Below are positions 1 to 8,570 of a DNA stretch of 64,000 nucleotides, one piece after another. Source of the stretch: RPQJ01 sp044226195 (GTDB lineage: Bacteria > Pseudomonadota > Gammaproteobacteria > Steroidobacterales > Steroidobacteraceae); contig JBGAHO010000010.1 in assembly GCA_044226195.1 (NCBI GenBank), positions 28,836 through 92,835 of the forward strand, given 5' to 3'. Positions within the stretch are counted from its first letter, which is position 1. Every line of letters starts with the position of its first letter. The notes below the pieces were generated by a model. That model did no database searches and was not told the origin of the DNA. It saw only the letters and a list, made by a program, of their open reading frames with translations. The translations under genes and the position numbers were made by a program.

Positions 1-1
1 T

Positions 2-931
2 CGCGGGAGGCGCAGGGAGCGCGCCTTCCGCGGCGCATCGCTCGCGAGTGCCCTGCTCGTCCTCGCCCTGCTCGGCGGCATCGTGGTGTCGCTGACGCTG
101 GATGCCTGGCCGGCCTTGCGCACGTTCGGCCTGTCCTTCGTCACGGCCGAGCACTGGAACCCGGTGACCGGGAAATTCGGCGCGTTCGCCGCCCTCTACG
201 GCACGCTCGTCACGTCGGCGATCGCGATGTGCGTCGCGCTGCCGGTCAGCTTCGGCATCGCGATCTTCCTCACCGAGACCTGTCCGCTTCGATTGAGGAC
301 GCCGCTCGCCACCGTCATCGAGCTGCTGGCTTCGGTGCCGAGCATCGTGTTCGGCCTGTGGGGGCTGTTCGTGCTGGCGCCCGTGCTGCAGCGTTCGGTC
401 CAGCCGTGGCTGATCGCGCACCTCGGAGCCTTGCCGGGGCTCGGCAAGCTCTTCGCGGGGCCGCCCTTCGGCATCGGCCTGCTCACCGCCGGCCTCATCC
501 TCGCCCTCATGGTGGTGCCTTTCATCACGGCCGTCATGCGCGAGGTCTTCACGATCACGCCCACTGCGCTGAAGGAAGCGGCCTACGGCCTCGGCGCGAC
601 GCAATGGGAGGTCGTCTGGGACGTCGTCGTGCCCTGGTCGCGTCCTGGCATCATCGGCGGCGTGATGCTGGGCCTGGGGCGCGCCCTCGGCGAGACGATG
701 GCGGTCACCTTCGTCGTTGGCAACGCCCACCGCGTCAGTGGCTCGCTGCTCGCGCCCGGCACCACCATCGCGGCATCCATCGCGAACGAGTTCACCGAAG
801 CGGTCGGCGACCTGTACACATCGGCCCTGCTCGCGCTCGGCCTGCTGCTGTTCGTGATCACGTTCAGTGTCATTGCCACGGCGCGCCTGCTGCTCGGTCG
901 ACTCGAGCGTGGCGCCGGAGCCCGCGAATGA
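2..931 (+). CDS. pstC: Phosphate ABC transporter permease PstC (5' end outside window)
   Basis: Inner-membrane permease subunit of the PstSCAB high-affinity phosphate importer. The frame is open from base 2, so the gene starts upstream; the first in-window start-like codon (GTG at 83) falls inside a hydrophobic segment and is unlikely to be the real start. Several membrane spans are visible. The EAA loop that docks on the ATPase (EAAYGLGATQWE) is encoded near 574-609, followed by the family segment GLGRALGETMAV near 670-705. The stop overlaps the pstA start in an ATGA, showing translational coupling. Family assignment is firm; only the N-terminus is unseen. Confidence 0.95.
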   Translation, partial: RGRRRERAFRGASLASALLVLALLGGIVVSLTLDAWPALRTFGLSFVTAEHWNPVTGKFGAFAALYGTLVTSAIAMCVALPVSFGIAIFLTETCPLRLRTPLATVIELLASVPSIVFGLWGLFVLAPVLQRSVQPWLIAHLGALPGLGKLFAGPPFGIGLLTAGLILALMVVPFITAVMREVFTITPTALKEAAYGLGATQWEVVWDVVVPWSRPGIIGGVMLGLGRALGETMAVTFVVGNAHRVSGSLLAPGTTIAASIANEFTEAVGDLYTSALLALGLLLFVITFSVIATARLLLGRLERGAGARE

Positions 932-1779
932 GCCTGCGACGCCGACGCCTCATGAACCGGCTGGCGTTCACGCTATCGGGCCTCGCAGCCCTGGCGGGCG
1001 TCGCGGCACTCGGCGCCCTGCTGTGGACGCTGATTTCCCGCGGCCTCCCGGGCCTGACGCCCACCGTCTTCATGCAGAGCACGCCCGCGCCCGGCAGCGC
1101 CGGCGGTCTCGCCAACGCGATCGTCGGCAGCGTGCTGATGACCCTGCTCGGCATCGCCGTCGGCGCGCCGCTCGGCCTGCTGGCCGGGACCTACCTGTCG
1201 GAGTACGGGCGCGGCAGTCGACTCGCGGCGCTCATCCGCTTCGTGAACGACGTGCTGCTGAGCGCGCCGTCGATCATCGTCGGCCTGTTCGTCTATGCGA
1301 TCGTGGTGCTCCGCCAGGGTCATTTCTCGGCGCTGGCCGGGGCGCTCGCGCTGGCCATCATCGCGGTGCCGGTGATGGTGCGCACGAGCGAGGACATGCT
1401 GCGCCTCGTGCCGGTCTCGCTGCGCGAAGCATCCGCGGCCCTCGGAGCGAACCCATACCAGACCATCCTGTGGACGATCTACCCGGCGGCGCGCAGCGGA
1501 CTCGTCACGGGTCTGCTGCTCGCGGTTGCCCGCGTCAGCGGTGAGACGGCGCCGCTGCTGTTCACGGCGCTCAACAACCAGTTCTGGAGCCTGCGGCTCG
1601 ACGGCCCCATGGCCAACCTCCCGGCCGTGATCTTCCAGTTTGCAATGAGCCCCTACGAAGACTGGCAGCAGCTCGCCTGGACCGGGGCGCTGCTGATCAC
1701 CGGCTTCGTGCTGGTGCTGAGCATCCTCGCGCGCACACTGTCGTCCCTGTTCGGCGGCAATTCCTCGCGCAAGGGCTGA
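928..1779 (+). CDS. pstA: Phosphate ABC transporter permease PstA
   Basis: Second permease of the phosphate importer, 283 residues, the usual length for PstA. The ATG at 928 overlaps the pstC stop; an in-frame ATG at 952 is the alternative. Predicted membrane segments start near residues 12 and 60. A LLAGTYLSEYG segment and the EAA loop (EASAALGANPYQ) match the family, and GETAPLLFTAL near residue 200 is the typical PstA tail motif. In most bacteria pstB and phoU follow, but here an 82-base gap leads to an unrelated ClC gene, so the ATPase must be encoded elsewhere. Confidence 0.95.
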   Translation: MSLRRRRLMNRLAFTLSGLAALAGVAALGALLWTLISRGLPGLTPTVFMQSTPAPGSAGGLANAIVGSVLMTLLGIAVGAPLGLLAGTYLSEYGRGSRLAALIRFVNDVLLSAPSIIVGLFVYAIVVLRQGHFSALAGALALAIIAVPVMVRTSEDMLRLVPVSLREASAALGANPYQTILWTIYPAARSGLVTGLLLAVARVSGETAPLLFTALNNQFWSLRLDGPMANLPAVIFQFAMSPYEDWQQLAWTGALLITGFVLVLSILARTLSSLFGGNSSRKG

Positions 1780-1861
1780 ACCTGCGACACGGCGGCCGCC
1801 GGCCTCGCCGAGGCTGCCTGCTGCGGTCCGAGAAGGCGATTGATACCATCGAGCCCGCACA

Positions 1862-3670
1862 GTGCCGGGCCAGGGATGGCGCGTTGTCTTCCCGCGGGGC
1901 TCACACTTGGCCAACGATCGCCTCCGTTCCCTCGCACAGCAGCCGATCCGCCTCCTCACGCGAGCGAGGTTGCTGCTGCTCGGTCGCGAGGAACTGAATG
2001 GTCTGGTGTTCTGGGCTGCGCTCACCGGGTTCCTCGGTGCCCTGGCCAGCGTCCTGTTCCGCGAAGGCATCCGGTTGTTCGAGTGGCTGCTGACCGGTGA
2101 GACCACCGGGCTGGTCGCCGCGGCGAGCAGCCTGCCCGGCTGGCAACGCGTCGCGACGCCCACGCTCGGCGGCGTCGCGGCCGGGCTCGCGCTGCATTTC
2201 GGCGCGCAACTCGTCGGGCAGCGTCGGTCGCTCGATTACATGGAGGCCGTCGCCGTCGGCGACGGCACGATCGCGGCCCGCCCCACGCTGGTACGCAGCC
2301 TGTCCTCGCTGCTGACGATCGGATCGGGCGGCTCGATCGGCCGCGAAGGCCCCATGGTGCAGCTGGCCGCACTGATCGGCTCCAAGCTGGGCCTCCTGTC
2401 GAAGGCCCCGGTGCCGCGCAGGCGACTGCTGGTCGCCTGCGGCGCCGCCGCTGGCATTTCCGCGGCCTACAACGCGCCGATCGCGGGCGCGCTGTTCGTG
2501 GCCGAGATCGTGATGGGCTCGATCGCCATGGAGAGCTTCGGCCCGCTGCTCGTCGCCTCGGTCACGGCCAACGTGACGATCCACCGCTTCCTCGGCTACG
2601 GGCCGGTCTTCGCCGTGCCGCACATGCAGTTCGGCAGCAACTGGGAGCTGTTCTTCTACGGCACGCTCGGCGTGGTGATCGGCCACCTCGCGCCGCCCTT
2701 CCTCGCGCTCCTCGAGCGTGCGAAGCACGCCTTCCAGGCGCTGCCCGTCCCGATCTACCTGCAACTCGGGCTCGGTGGATTGATCGTGGGGCTGATCTCG
2801 CTGGCCGTGCCCCAGGTGTGGGGCAATGGTTACAGCGTCGTCGGCACCATCCTGAATGGCCAGCTGCTCGGCTGGCTGCTGGCCGTCGTGCTCGTGGCGA
2901 AGGTCATCAGCACCGCGGCGACCGTCGGCTCCGGTGGCGTCGGCGGCGTCTTCACGCCGACCCTGTTCGTCGGCGCCGCCGTCGGCGCGTTGGCGGGTGC
3001 GCTGCTGCACGTCGTGTTCCCGGGCGCATCGTCATCGACCGGTGCGTACGCGCTCGTGGGGATGGGCGCCTTCCTGGCGGCAACCACCCACGCGCCGTTC
3101 ATGTCGATCCTGATGATCTTCGAGATGACCCTGGACTACGAAGTCGTGCTGCCGCTGATGCTCGCCTGCGTGACGGCCCACTTCACCTCGAAGGCGTACC
3201 GCCAGGGCCGCTCGGTGTACGACGAGTCGCTGCGTCCGGATGAACGCAGCGGGGAGCCGGAGTGGCACCTGCGCACGGTGCGGGCGCTGGTGAAGCCTGC
3301 GGCGGCCGTGGTGTCCGAGCAGACGAGCGTGCGTCACATGCTCGACGGCCTGCCGCGCCGGCCGGTGCAGGCTGTCTACGTCGTCGACGCCTCGTACCAG
3401 TTGCTGGCGGCCCTCGACCCGCGTCGCGTGCTCGCGGACGTGCGCGAGCAGCGTGTCGACCCGGACCGGCCGGTCGGTACCCTCGCCACACCCGTGCCGT
3501 TCGTGCTCACGCCCGAGATGTCCCTGACCGGTGCGCTGGATGGCTTCCTGCGCGAGCGGGCCAAGGTCCTGCCCGTGACGTCTGGACACTGGCACACGAC
3601 GCTGCTCGGCGAGGTCTCGCGCCACGACCTGCTGCTCGCGCTGCAGGACCGCATCGGGGGCAAGGGCTGA
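1862..3670 (+). CDS. ClC-family chloride channel/antiporter with C-terminal CBS domains
   Basis: Inner-membrane ClC-type anion channel or H+/Cl- exchanger, up to 602 residues. The second and third ClC signatures are clear: GREGPMVQ, which carries the gating glutamate, and GGVFTPTLFVG. The first signature (GSGIP) is not in its usual form; the equivalent stretch reads EAVAVGDG, so selectivity cannot be read from the motif. Residues from about 470 to the end form a CBS pair (SVRHMLDGLP..., ATPVPFVLTPEMSLTGALDG), a likely nucleotide-sensing regulatory region. The start is uncertain: GTG at 1862 or TTG at 1907, neither with a good ribosome site. Confidence 0.9.
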   Translation: MPGQGWRVVFPRGSHLANDRLRSLAQQPIRLLTRARLLLLGREELNGLVFWAALTGFLGALASVLFREGIRLFEWLLTGETTGLVAAASSLPGWQRVATPTLGGVAAGLALHFGAQLVGQRRSLDYMEAVAVGDGTIAARPTLVRSLSSLLTIGSGGSIGREGPMVQLAALIGSKLGLLSKAPVPRRRLLVACGAAAGISAAYNAPIAGALFVAEIVMGSIAMESFGPLLVASVTANVTIHRFLGYGPVFAVPHMQFGSNWELFFYGTLGVVIGHLAPPFLALLERAKHAFQALPVPIYLQLGLGGLIVGLISLAVPQVWGNGYSVVGTILNGQLLGWLLAVVLVAKVISTAATVGSGGVGGVFTPTLFVGAAVGALAGALLHVVFPGASSSTGAYALVGMGAFLAATTHAPFMSILMIFEMTLDYEVVLPLMLACVTAHFTSKAYRQGRSVYDESLRPDERSGEPEWHLRTVRALVKPAAAVVSEQTSVRHMLDGLPRRPVQAVYVVDASYQLLAALDPRRVLADVREQRVDPDRPVGTLATPVPFVLTPEMSLTGALDGFLRERAKVLPVTSGHWHTTLLGEVSRHDLLLALQDRIGGKG

Positions 3671-3680
3671 CCCGACGGCG

Positions 3681-3711
3681 AAAAAAAACGAGGCGGCCAC
3701 GGGGCCGCCTC
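3681..3711 (-). terminator. Rho-independent terminator of nrdJab
   Basis: A perfect 9-bp stem (GAGGCGGCC / GGCCGCCTC) with a 4-base loop is followed on the minus strand by a run of eight T (the A-run at 3681-3688). It lies about 90 bases past the nrdJb stop, so it most likely ends the nrdJ transcript. The plus-strand ClC gene ends just before it and lacks a T-tract in its own direction. Confidence 0.85.
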
Positions 3712-3803
3712 GGGAGTACGCGCAACGCCCGGTCAGAGGCGTCCTGGGTCATCAGGTGGCCGGCGGGAATTCCAGCCTCTGCGCGTGGGGAACCTTCAAA
3801 TCA

Positions 3804-4514
3804 TCAACCGCACTTCGAGTCGCCGCAGTTCAGGCACGTCATGCAGCCGTCCATCATCACCACGGCCGCGGTGCTGCACTTGAGGCACAGCTGCGCGCCC
3901 TGTGGGTATTCGCTCTTGGCGAACGCGTCCTGCTGCTTCTGCCGCGCCTCGAATTCCTGCCGCTTTTCCTCGATGAGCTTCTTGCGATGCTCGTCCATCT
4001 CCGGATTGCGCAGCAGGCCGATCATCTGCAGGTGCTTCTCGATCACGTGGCCCAGCTCGGCGATGATCGAGGGCATGAACTTGCCGCCCGCCTGCCAGTA
4101 GCCGCCGCGCGGGTCGAACACCGCCTTCAGCTCCTCGACCAGGAAGGTGACGTCGCCGCCCTTCCTGAACACCGCCGAGATGATGCGCGTCAGCGCGACG
4201 ATCCACTGGAAGTGATCGAGGTTCTTCGAGTTGATGAAGATCTCGAACGGCCGGCGCTGCTCGTGCTCGGTGCCCTCGTTCAGCACGATGTCGTTGATGG
4301 TCACGTACATCGCGTGGTCGGAGACCGGCGTCTTGATCTTGTAGGTCGAGCCGATGAGCATCTCCGGACGCTCGAGCTTCTCGTGCATCCAGATGACGTT
4401 CGGGCTGCGCGCGTCGACCACCGGCTCCTTGGCATCGGGCTTGGCAGACGGCTGCTCGCCGGGCTTCACGACCCGGTACTTGACGATCTTCTTGTCGATT
4501 CGGGTGGCGCTCAT
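3804..4514 (-). CDS. nrdJb: Class II ribonucleotide reductase, small C-terminal chain NrdJb
   Basis: Second polypeptide of a split adenosylcobalamin-dependent ribonucleotide reductase, 236 residues. It corresponds to the C-terminal part of one-chain NrdJ and has the tail cysteines CLKC...CMTCLNCG...KCG (last ~28 residues), used for thioredoxin-dependent re-reduction and/or zinc binding. The ATG at 4514 is two bases after the nrdJa stop, so the chains are co-translated. The same split is known in Pseudomonas aeruginosa NrdJa/NrdJb. The middle region (FRKGGDVTFLVEELK) is typical of the family. Confidence 0.93.
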   Translation of the reverse strand: MSATRIDKKIVKYRVVKPGEQPSAKPDAKEPVVDARSPNVIWMHEKLERPEMLIGSTYKIKTPVSDHAMYVTINDIVLNEGTEHEQRRPFEIFINSKNLDHFQWIVALTRIISAVFRKGGDVTFLVEELKAVFDPRGGYWQAGGKFMPSIIAELGHVIEKHLQMIGLLRNPEMDEHRKKLIEEKRQEFEARQKQQDAFAKSEYPQGAQLCLKCSTAAVVMMDGCMTCLNCGDSKCG

Positions 4515-4516
4515 CG

Positions 4517-6658
4517 TCAGAATTTCCCGTAGTAGCCTTCTTTCAGCGCGTCGAACAGGTTGGCGGCCGAGTGCGACTCGCCGTCGTACTCGATCTGCTC
4601 GTCGCCCTTGACGGACACCTCGGTGCCGTCCTCGAGGGTGAACACGTAGGTCGTGTTCTTCAGGTCCTCTTCCTTCACGAGCACGCCCTGGAACGCCTCG
4701 GGGTTGAATCGGAAGGTCGTGCAGCCCTTCAGGCCCTGCTCGTGGGCGTAGAGGTAGATGTCCTTGAAGTCCTCGTACTTGTAGTCGGTCGGGACGTTCG
4801 CGGTCTTCGAGATCGAGGAATCGACCCACTTCTGCGCGGCCGCCTGGATGTCGACGTGCTCGCGCGGCGTGATGTCGTCCGCCGTAGTGAAGTAGTCCGG
4901 CAGCTTGTCGGCCGCCGTGGTGCCGCCCGGCATCGCGTTCGGGTTCACCAGCTCGCGGTAGGCGAGCAGCTCGAACGAGAAGACGTCGATGCGCTCCTTG
5001 GTCTTGCGGCCCTCGCGGATCACGTTGCGGAAATAGTGATGCGCGAACGACGGCTCGATGCCGTTCGAGGCATTGTTCGCCAGCGACAGCGAGATCGTGC
5101 CGGTGGGCGCGATCGAGCTGTGGTGCGTGAAGCGCGAGCCGACCTTCGCCAGCTCGTCGACCAGCTCGGGGCGCGACTCCGCGACGCGCTGCATGTAGCG
5201 GCTGTAGCGGGCGTGCAGCACGCGGCCCGGCAGCTTCTGGCCCAGCTTGATGCCGTCGCGCGCCATCTCCGGCCGCTTGCGCAGCATCTCCCGCGTGACC
5301 TCGAACTCCTCGTTCATGATCGGCGCCGGGCCCTTCTCCTTCGCGAGGTCGAGGCCCGCCTCCCAGCCGGCGATCGCCAGTTCCTTCGACACGCGCTCGG
5401 TGAAGGCGACCGCGTCGCGCGAGCCGTACTTCATGCGCAGCATGGTGATGGTCGAGCCGAGGCCGAGGAAGCCCATGCCGTGGCGGCGCTTGCGCAGGAT
5501 CTCGTCGCGCTGCTGCGCCAGCGGCAGGCCGTTGATCTCGACCACGTTGTCGAGCATGCGCGTGAAGATGCGCACGGTCTCGCGGAACTCGTCCCAGTCG
5601 AAGTGAGCGTCGTCGGCGAACGGGGCGCGCACGAAGCTGGTGAGGTTGATCGAGCCGAGCAGGCACGAGCCGTACGGCGGCAGCGGCTGCTCGCCGCAGG
5701 GGTTGGTGGCGCGGATGTTCTCGCACCACCAGTTGTTGTTCATCTCGTTGACGCGGTCGATGAGCACGAAGCCCGGCTCGGCGAAGTCGTACGTGGAGGA
5801 CATGATCACGTCCCACAGGCGACGCGCCGGCAGGGTCTTGTAGACCTTGCACAGCACCAGGCCGTTCGCGTCGCGCACGTAGGTCGACGGGTCCGGCCAC
5901 TCGCGCCAGACGAACTTCGCGCGGTCGCCGGTGTCCTCACCGGCGATCTCGGCCTCGCGCACCGGGAAGGCGAGCTTCCATTCCTTGTCCTCGCGCACGG
6001 CCTTCATGAACTCGTCGGTGACGAGCAGCGAGAGGTTGAACTGGCGCAGCCGGCCGGCCTCGCGCTTGGCGCGGATGAACTCCATCGCGTCGGGGTGACC
6101 CACGTCGAACGTGCCCATCTGCGCGCCGCGGCGGCCGCCCGCCGACGACACGGTGAAGCACATCTTGTCGTAGATATCCATGAACGACAGCGGGCCCGAC
6201 GTGTAGGCGCCGGCCCCGGAGACGTAGGCGCCGCGCGGGCGCAGCGTCGAGAACTCGTAGCCGATGCCGCAGCCGGCCTTCAGCGTGAGGCCCGCCTCGT
6301 GCACCTTGCCGAGGATGTCGTCCATCGAGTCGCGGATCGTGCCCGAGACCGTGCAGTTGATGGTCGAGGTCGCGGGCTTGTGTTCCTGCGCGCCGGCGTT
6401 CGACGTGACGCGGCCCGCGGGAATCGAGCCGCGGCGCAGCGCCCACAGGAACTTCTCGTACCACTCCTCGCGCAGCGCTTCCTGCTCGACGTCCGCGAGC
6501 GCACGCGCGACACGCTTGTACGTGTCGTCCATCGTGCGGTCGATCGGCGTGCCGTCCTTGGCGGCGAGGCGATACTTCTTGTCCCAGATGTCGAGAGACG
6601 CCTCCTGGAAGGGAATGCTGCGGGCGTCTCTGGGTTCGATCTTCACGGCAGTGCTCAT
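4517..6658 (-). CDS. nrdJa: Adenosylcobalamin-dependent class II ribonucleotide reductase, catalytic chain NrdJa
   Basis: Cytoplasmic reductase converting ribonucleotides to deoxyribonucleotides by a B12-generated thiyl radical, independent of oxygen. 713 residues. STINCTVSGT (near residue 98) carries the N-terminal redox cysteine, and NPCGE (about residues 317-321) holds the radical cysteine and catalytic glutamate; GSTITMLR and the late PTGTISL segment also fit. The ATG at 6658 follows about 570 bases without any other gene, indicating a long leader or a regulatory region (see the sites at 6698-7021). It forms an operon with nrdJb and ends at the terminator at 3681. Confidence 0.95.
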   Translation of the reverse strand: MSTAVKIEPRDARSIPFQEASLDIWDKKYRLAAKDGTPIDRTMDDTYKRVARALADVEQEALREEWYEKFLWALRRGSIPAGRVTSNAGAQEHKPATSTINCTVSGTIRDSMDDILGKVHEAGLTLKAGCGIGYEFSTLRPRGAYVSGAGAYTSGPLSFMDIYDKMCFTVSSAGGRRGAQMGTFDVGHPDAMEFIRAKREAGRLRQFNLSLLVTDEFMKAVREDKEWKLAFPVREAEIAGEDTGDRAKFVWREWPDPSTYVRDANGLVLCKVYKTLPARRLWDVIMSSTYDFAEPGFVLIDRVNEMNNNWWCENIRATNPCGEQPLPPYGSCLLGSINLTSFVRAPFADDAHFDWDEFRETVRIFTRMLDNVVEINGLPLAQQRDEILRKRRHGMGFLGLGSTITMLRMKYGSRDAVAFTERVSKELAIAGWEAGLDLAKEKGPAPIMNEEFEVTREMLRKRPEMARDGIKLGQKLPGRVLHARYSRYMQRVAESRPELVDELAKVGSRFTHHSSIAPTGTISLSLANNASNGIEPSFAHHYFRNVIREGRKTKERIDVFSFELLAYRELVNPNAMPGGTTAADKLPDYFTTADDITPREHVDIQAAAQKWVDSSISKTANVPTDYKYEDFKDIYLYAHEQGLKGCTTFRFNPEAFQGVLVKEEDLKNTTYVFTLEDGTEVSVKGDEQIEYDGESHSAANLFDALKEGYYGKF

Positions 6659-6697
6659 TGCGACGACAGGGCTCCCGAGGCAAGCGGCGGCAGGATT

Positions 6698-6776
6698 GTT
6701 CGTTCGAGGTATTCCCCCTGCCCGAACGCGCGGGACCCGGAGGACCGGGCCAGGCAGGTTCGTTCAGCTGATTCCC
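6698..6776 (-). repeat. Two 19-base direct repeats exactly 60 bases apart in the nrdJa leader
   Basis: GTTCGTTCGAGGTATTCCC at 6698-6716 and GTTCGTTCAGCTGATTCCC at 6758-6776 share their first eight and last six bases and are exactly 60 bases apart. Read in the nrdJa direction each is GGGAAT-N5-GAACGAAC. They lie between a putative promoter and the nrdJa start, so they are probably transcribed. Function unknown: protein-binding sites or two related RNA domains are both possible. Confidence 0.6.
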
Positions 6777-6826
6777 AGCGGTGTCGCCAAGGCCGCCCGT
6801 GCCATCCCCCTACGGACGGGCCGGAA

Positions 6827-6842
6827 ACACAACATCTAGGGT
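6827..6842 (-). promoter_or_regulatory. NrdR-box-like palindrome, proximal to nrdJa
   Basis: ACACAACATCTAGGGT resembles the 16-base NrdR box (ACAC-WATAT-W-GTGT type). It lies just past a possible nrdJa promoter (TTGACG at 6876-6881, -10 at 6853-6858), where a repressor would block initiation. The right half is imperfect (GGGT in place of GTGT). Confidence 0.45.
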
Positions 6843-7005
6843 CAGGGGGTGAAGCGTATGCACCGTCCGCCCCCCCGTCAACTGCTTCTTATGTTGCATC
6901 GCGACAGGATTTTAATCATATAAAACAAAGCGTTAGTCACTCCGGTCACGCGACGCCGACAATGCCTGAAATCCCGTCCGCGTCAAGGGGCGGATTGCCG
7001 CAGGA

Positions 7006-7021
7006 CCACAACATCTTGTGT
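7006..7021. promoter_or_regulatory. NrdR-box-like palindrome, distal
   Basis: CCACAACATCTTGTGT is a better match to the NrdR box than the site at 6827 and shares its CACAACATCT core. The two are about 179 bases apart, much more than usual tandem NrdR boxes, so this site may act by looping or on another start site. Confidence 0.45.
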
Positions 7022-7228
7022 TCACCGTCCGGCCACCGCTCTTCCACACGCTGTGCACCGGTCATCCACAGGCCCGATGCCGCCCCTCACGCGTTCGTGC
7101 AGGGGAACTCGCCGCATTCGCGCCCGGTCACAGCACGAGGTCTTTCGCCGCGAAAGACCGGCAAAAGCGGCCTGCTAGACTCGCGCCGCGCATCGAGATC
7201 CCCCGACCCCATGTCCCAGGTAGCCCGC

Positions 7229-8563
7229 ATGAAGTTTCCCCTGAGCCTTGCCGCCCTGCTGCTCTGCGCGGTCGCCCCGCTCGCGCATGCCCAGTTGCCC
7301 GCGCAGCCGGGCGAGACGCCGGTGCCCTCGCTCGCGCCGATGCTGAAGCGCGTGACGCCGGCGGTGGTCAACATCGCCACGCGCGGCACCGTGCAGGAGC
7401 AGAACCCGCTGCTCAACGACCCGTTCTTCCGCCGCTTCTTCGACGTCCCGAACCAGCCGCGGCAGCGTGAATTCCAGAGCGCCGGCTCGGGCGTGATCGT
7501 CGACGCGAAGAACGGCTACATCATCACCAACGCGCACGTGATCGAGAACGCCACGGAGATCACCGTGCAGCTGCTCGACAACCGCTCGCTCAGCGCCAAG
7601 GTCGTCGGCAAGGACGAAGGCTCGGACATCGCGGTGGTGAAGGTGCAGGCCGCGAACCTCACGCAGATCCCGATCGCCGATTCCGACCGCGCCGAGGTCG
7701 GCGACTTCGTGGTCGCCATCGGCAACCCGTTCGGCCTCGGCCACACCGTGACCTCGGGCATCGTCAGCGCGCTCGGTCGCTCGGGCATCAACCCCGAGGG
7801 CTACGAGGACTTCATCCAGACCGACGCGTCGATCAACCCCGGCAATTCCGGCGGCGCGCTCGTCAATCTCAACGGCGAGCTGGTCGGCATCAACTCCGCG
7901 ATCCTCTCGCGCACCGGCGGCAACATCGGCATCGGCTTCGCGATCCCGTCGAACATGATGAAGATCGTGATGAACCAGCTGATCAAATACGGCGGCGTGA
8001 AGCGCGGCGTGCTCGGCGTGAACATCCAGACCCTCACGCCCGACATCGCCAAGAGCATGGAACTGCCGGACGCCACGCAGGGCGCGCTGGTCTCGCAGGT
8101 GGTCGAAGGCTCGTCGGCCGAGAAGGCCGGCATCAAGGCGGGCGACGTGATCACCGCCGTGAACGGCCGGGCGGTCAAGGACGCCGCCAGCCTGCGCAAT
8201 TCCATCGGCCTGCTGGCCATCGGCGAAAACGTCGACCTCACGCTGATGCGCGACGGCAAGCCGCGCCACGTCACGGCCGTCGTCAGCGAGCGAGACGAGG
8301 CTGCCGAGGCCAAGTCCGGCACGCACCCCGGGCTCGAAGGCGCGGTGCTGGCCGATGCGCAGGGCGGCGGCGTGTTGCTGCGCACGGTGGCCGAGGGCAG
8401 CCCGGCGGCCCAGCGCGGCCTGCGTACCAACGACGTGATCCTCGCCGTTGGCCGCACGCGCGTGCAGAACCTCGCCGAGTTCCTGCGCGCGACCCAGGGC
8501 GCCGAGGCCTTCGTCGTGCAGATCCGGCGCGGCAGCGCGATGCTCGTCATCCCGATCCGCTGA
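7229..8563 (+). CDS. Periplasmic DegP/HtrA-family serine protease-chaperone with two PDZ domains
   Basis: Periplasmic quality-control protease of the DegP/DegQ (Do) family, 444 residues from the ATG at 7229. This start is preferred over ATG 7211 because AGG-rich sequence lies just upstream and it directly opens the signal peptide (MKFPLSLAALLLCAVAPLAHA). The catalytic triad is His103 (TNAHVIE), Asp133 (GSDIAVV) and Ser207 (NPGNSGGA). Two PDZ domains follow, from about residues 255 and 360. No operon partner is evident, though the next gene begins 7 bases downstream. Confidence 0.95.
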   Translation: MKFPLSLAALLLCAVAPLAHAQLPAQPGETPVPSLAPMLKRVTPAVVNIATRGTVQEQNPLLNDPFFRRFFDVPNQPRQREFQSAGSGVIVDAKNGYIITNAHVIENATEITVQLLDNRSLSAKVVGKDEGSDIAVVKVQAANLTQIPIADSDRAEVGDFVVAIGNPFGLGHTVTSGIVSALGRSGINPEGYEDFIQTDASINPGNSGGALVNLNGELVGINSAILSRTGGNIGIGFAIPSNMMKIVMNQLIKYGGVKRGVLGVNIQTLTPDIAKSMELPDATQGALVSQVVEGSSAEKAGIKAGDVITAVNGRAVKDAASLRNSIGLLAIGENVDLTLMRDGKPRHVTAVVSERDEAAEAKSGTHPGLEGAVLADAQGGGVLLRTVAEGSPAAQRGLRTNDVILAVGRTRVQNLAEFLRATQGAEAFVVQIRRGSAMLVIPIR

Positions 8564-8570
8564 CCGGGGC

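Larger units (their letters stand above)
6659..7228. other. Long intergenic region between divergent nrdJa and the HtrA-like gene
   Basis: About 570 bases without a convincing gene. It holds a 19-base direct repeat (6698 and 6758), two NrdR-box-like palindromes (6827, 7006), an AT-rich island (about 6900-6935), and a possible minus-strand promoter TTGACG-17-TACGCT at 6853-6881 with a weak -10. I looked for a cobalamin riboswitch for nrdJ and did not find its conserved core. Confidence 0.6.

Noticed and set aside
229..927. Long Arg/His-rich frame extending pstA upstream
   Set aside because: It is a shadow of pstC in another frame; the real PstA start is ATG 928.
6659..6860. Cobalamin riboswitch in the nrdJ leader
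   Set aside because: The B12-box core (AGYCAGGARACCTGC-like) and GCCACTG element are not present; only the CCGCTGGGAATCAGC-like hairpin resembles part of it.
7043..7080. DnaA-box-like sequences (TCATCCACA) near the nrdJ leader
   Set aside because: One mismatch and isolated; a single weak site in 570 bases is expected by chance.
4571..7228. Long plus-strand frame fused to the HtrA gene
   Set aside because: The part before 7229 is antisense to nrdJa and has shadow-like composition; the protease begins at its signal peptide.
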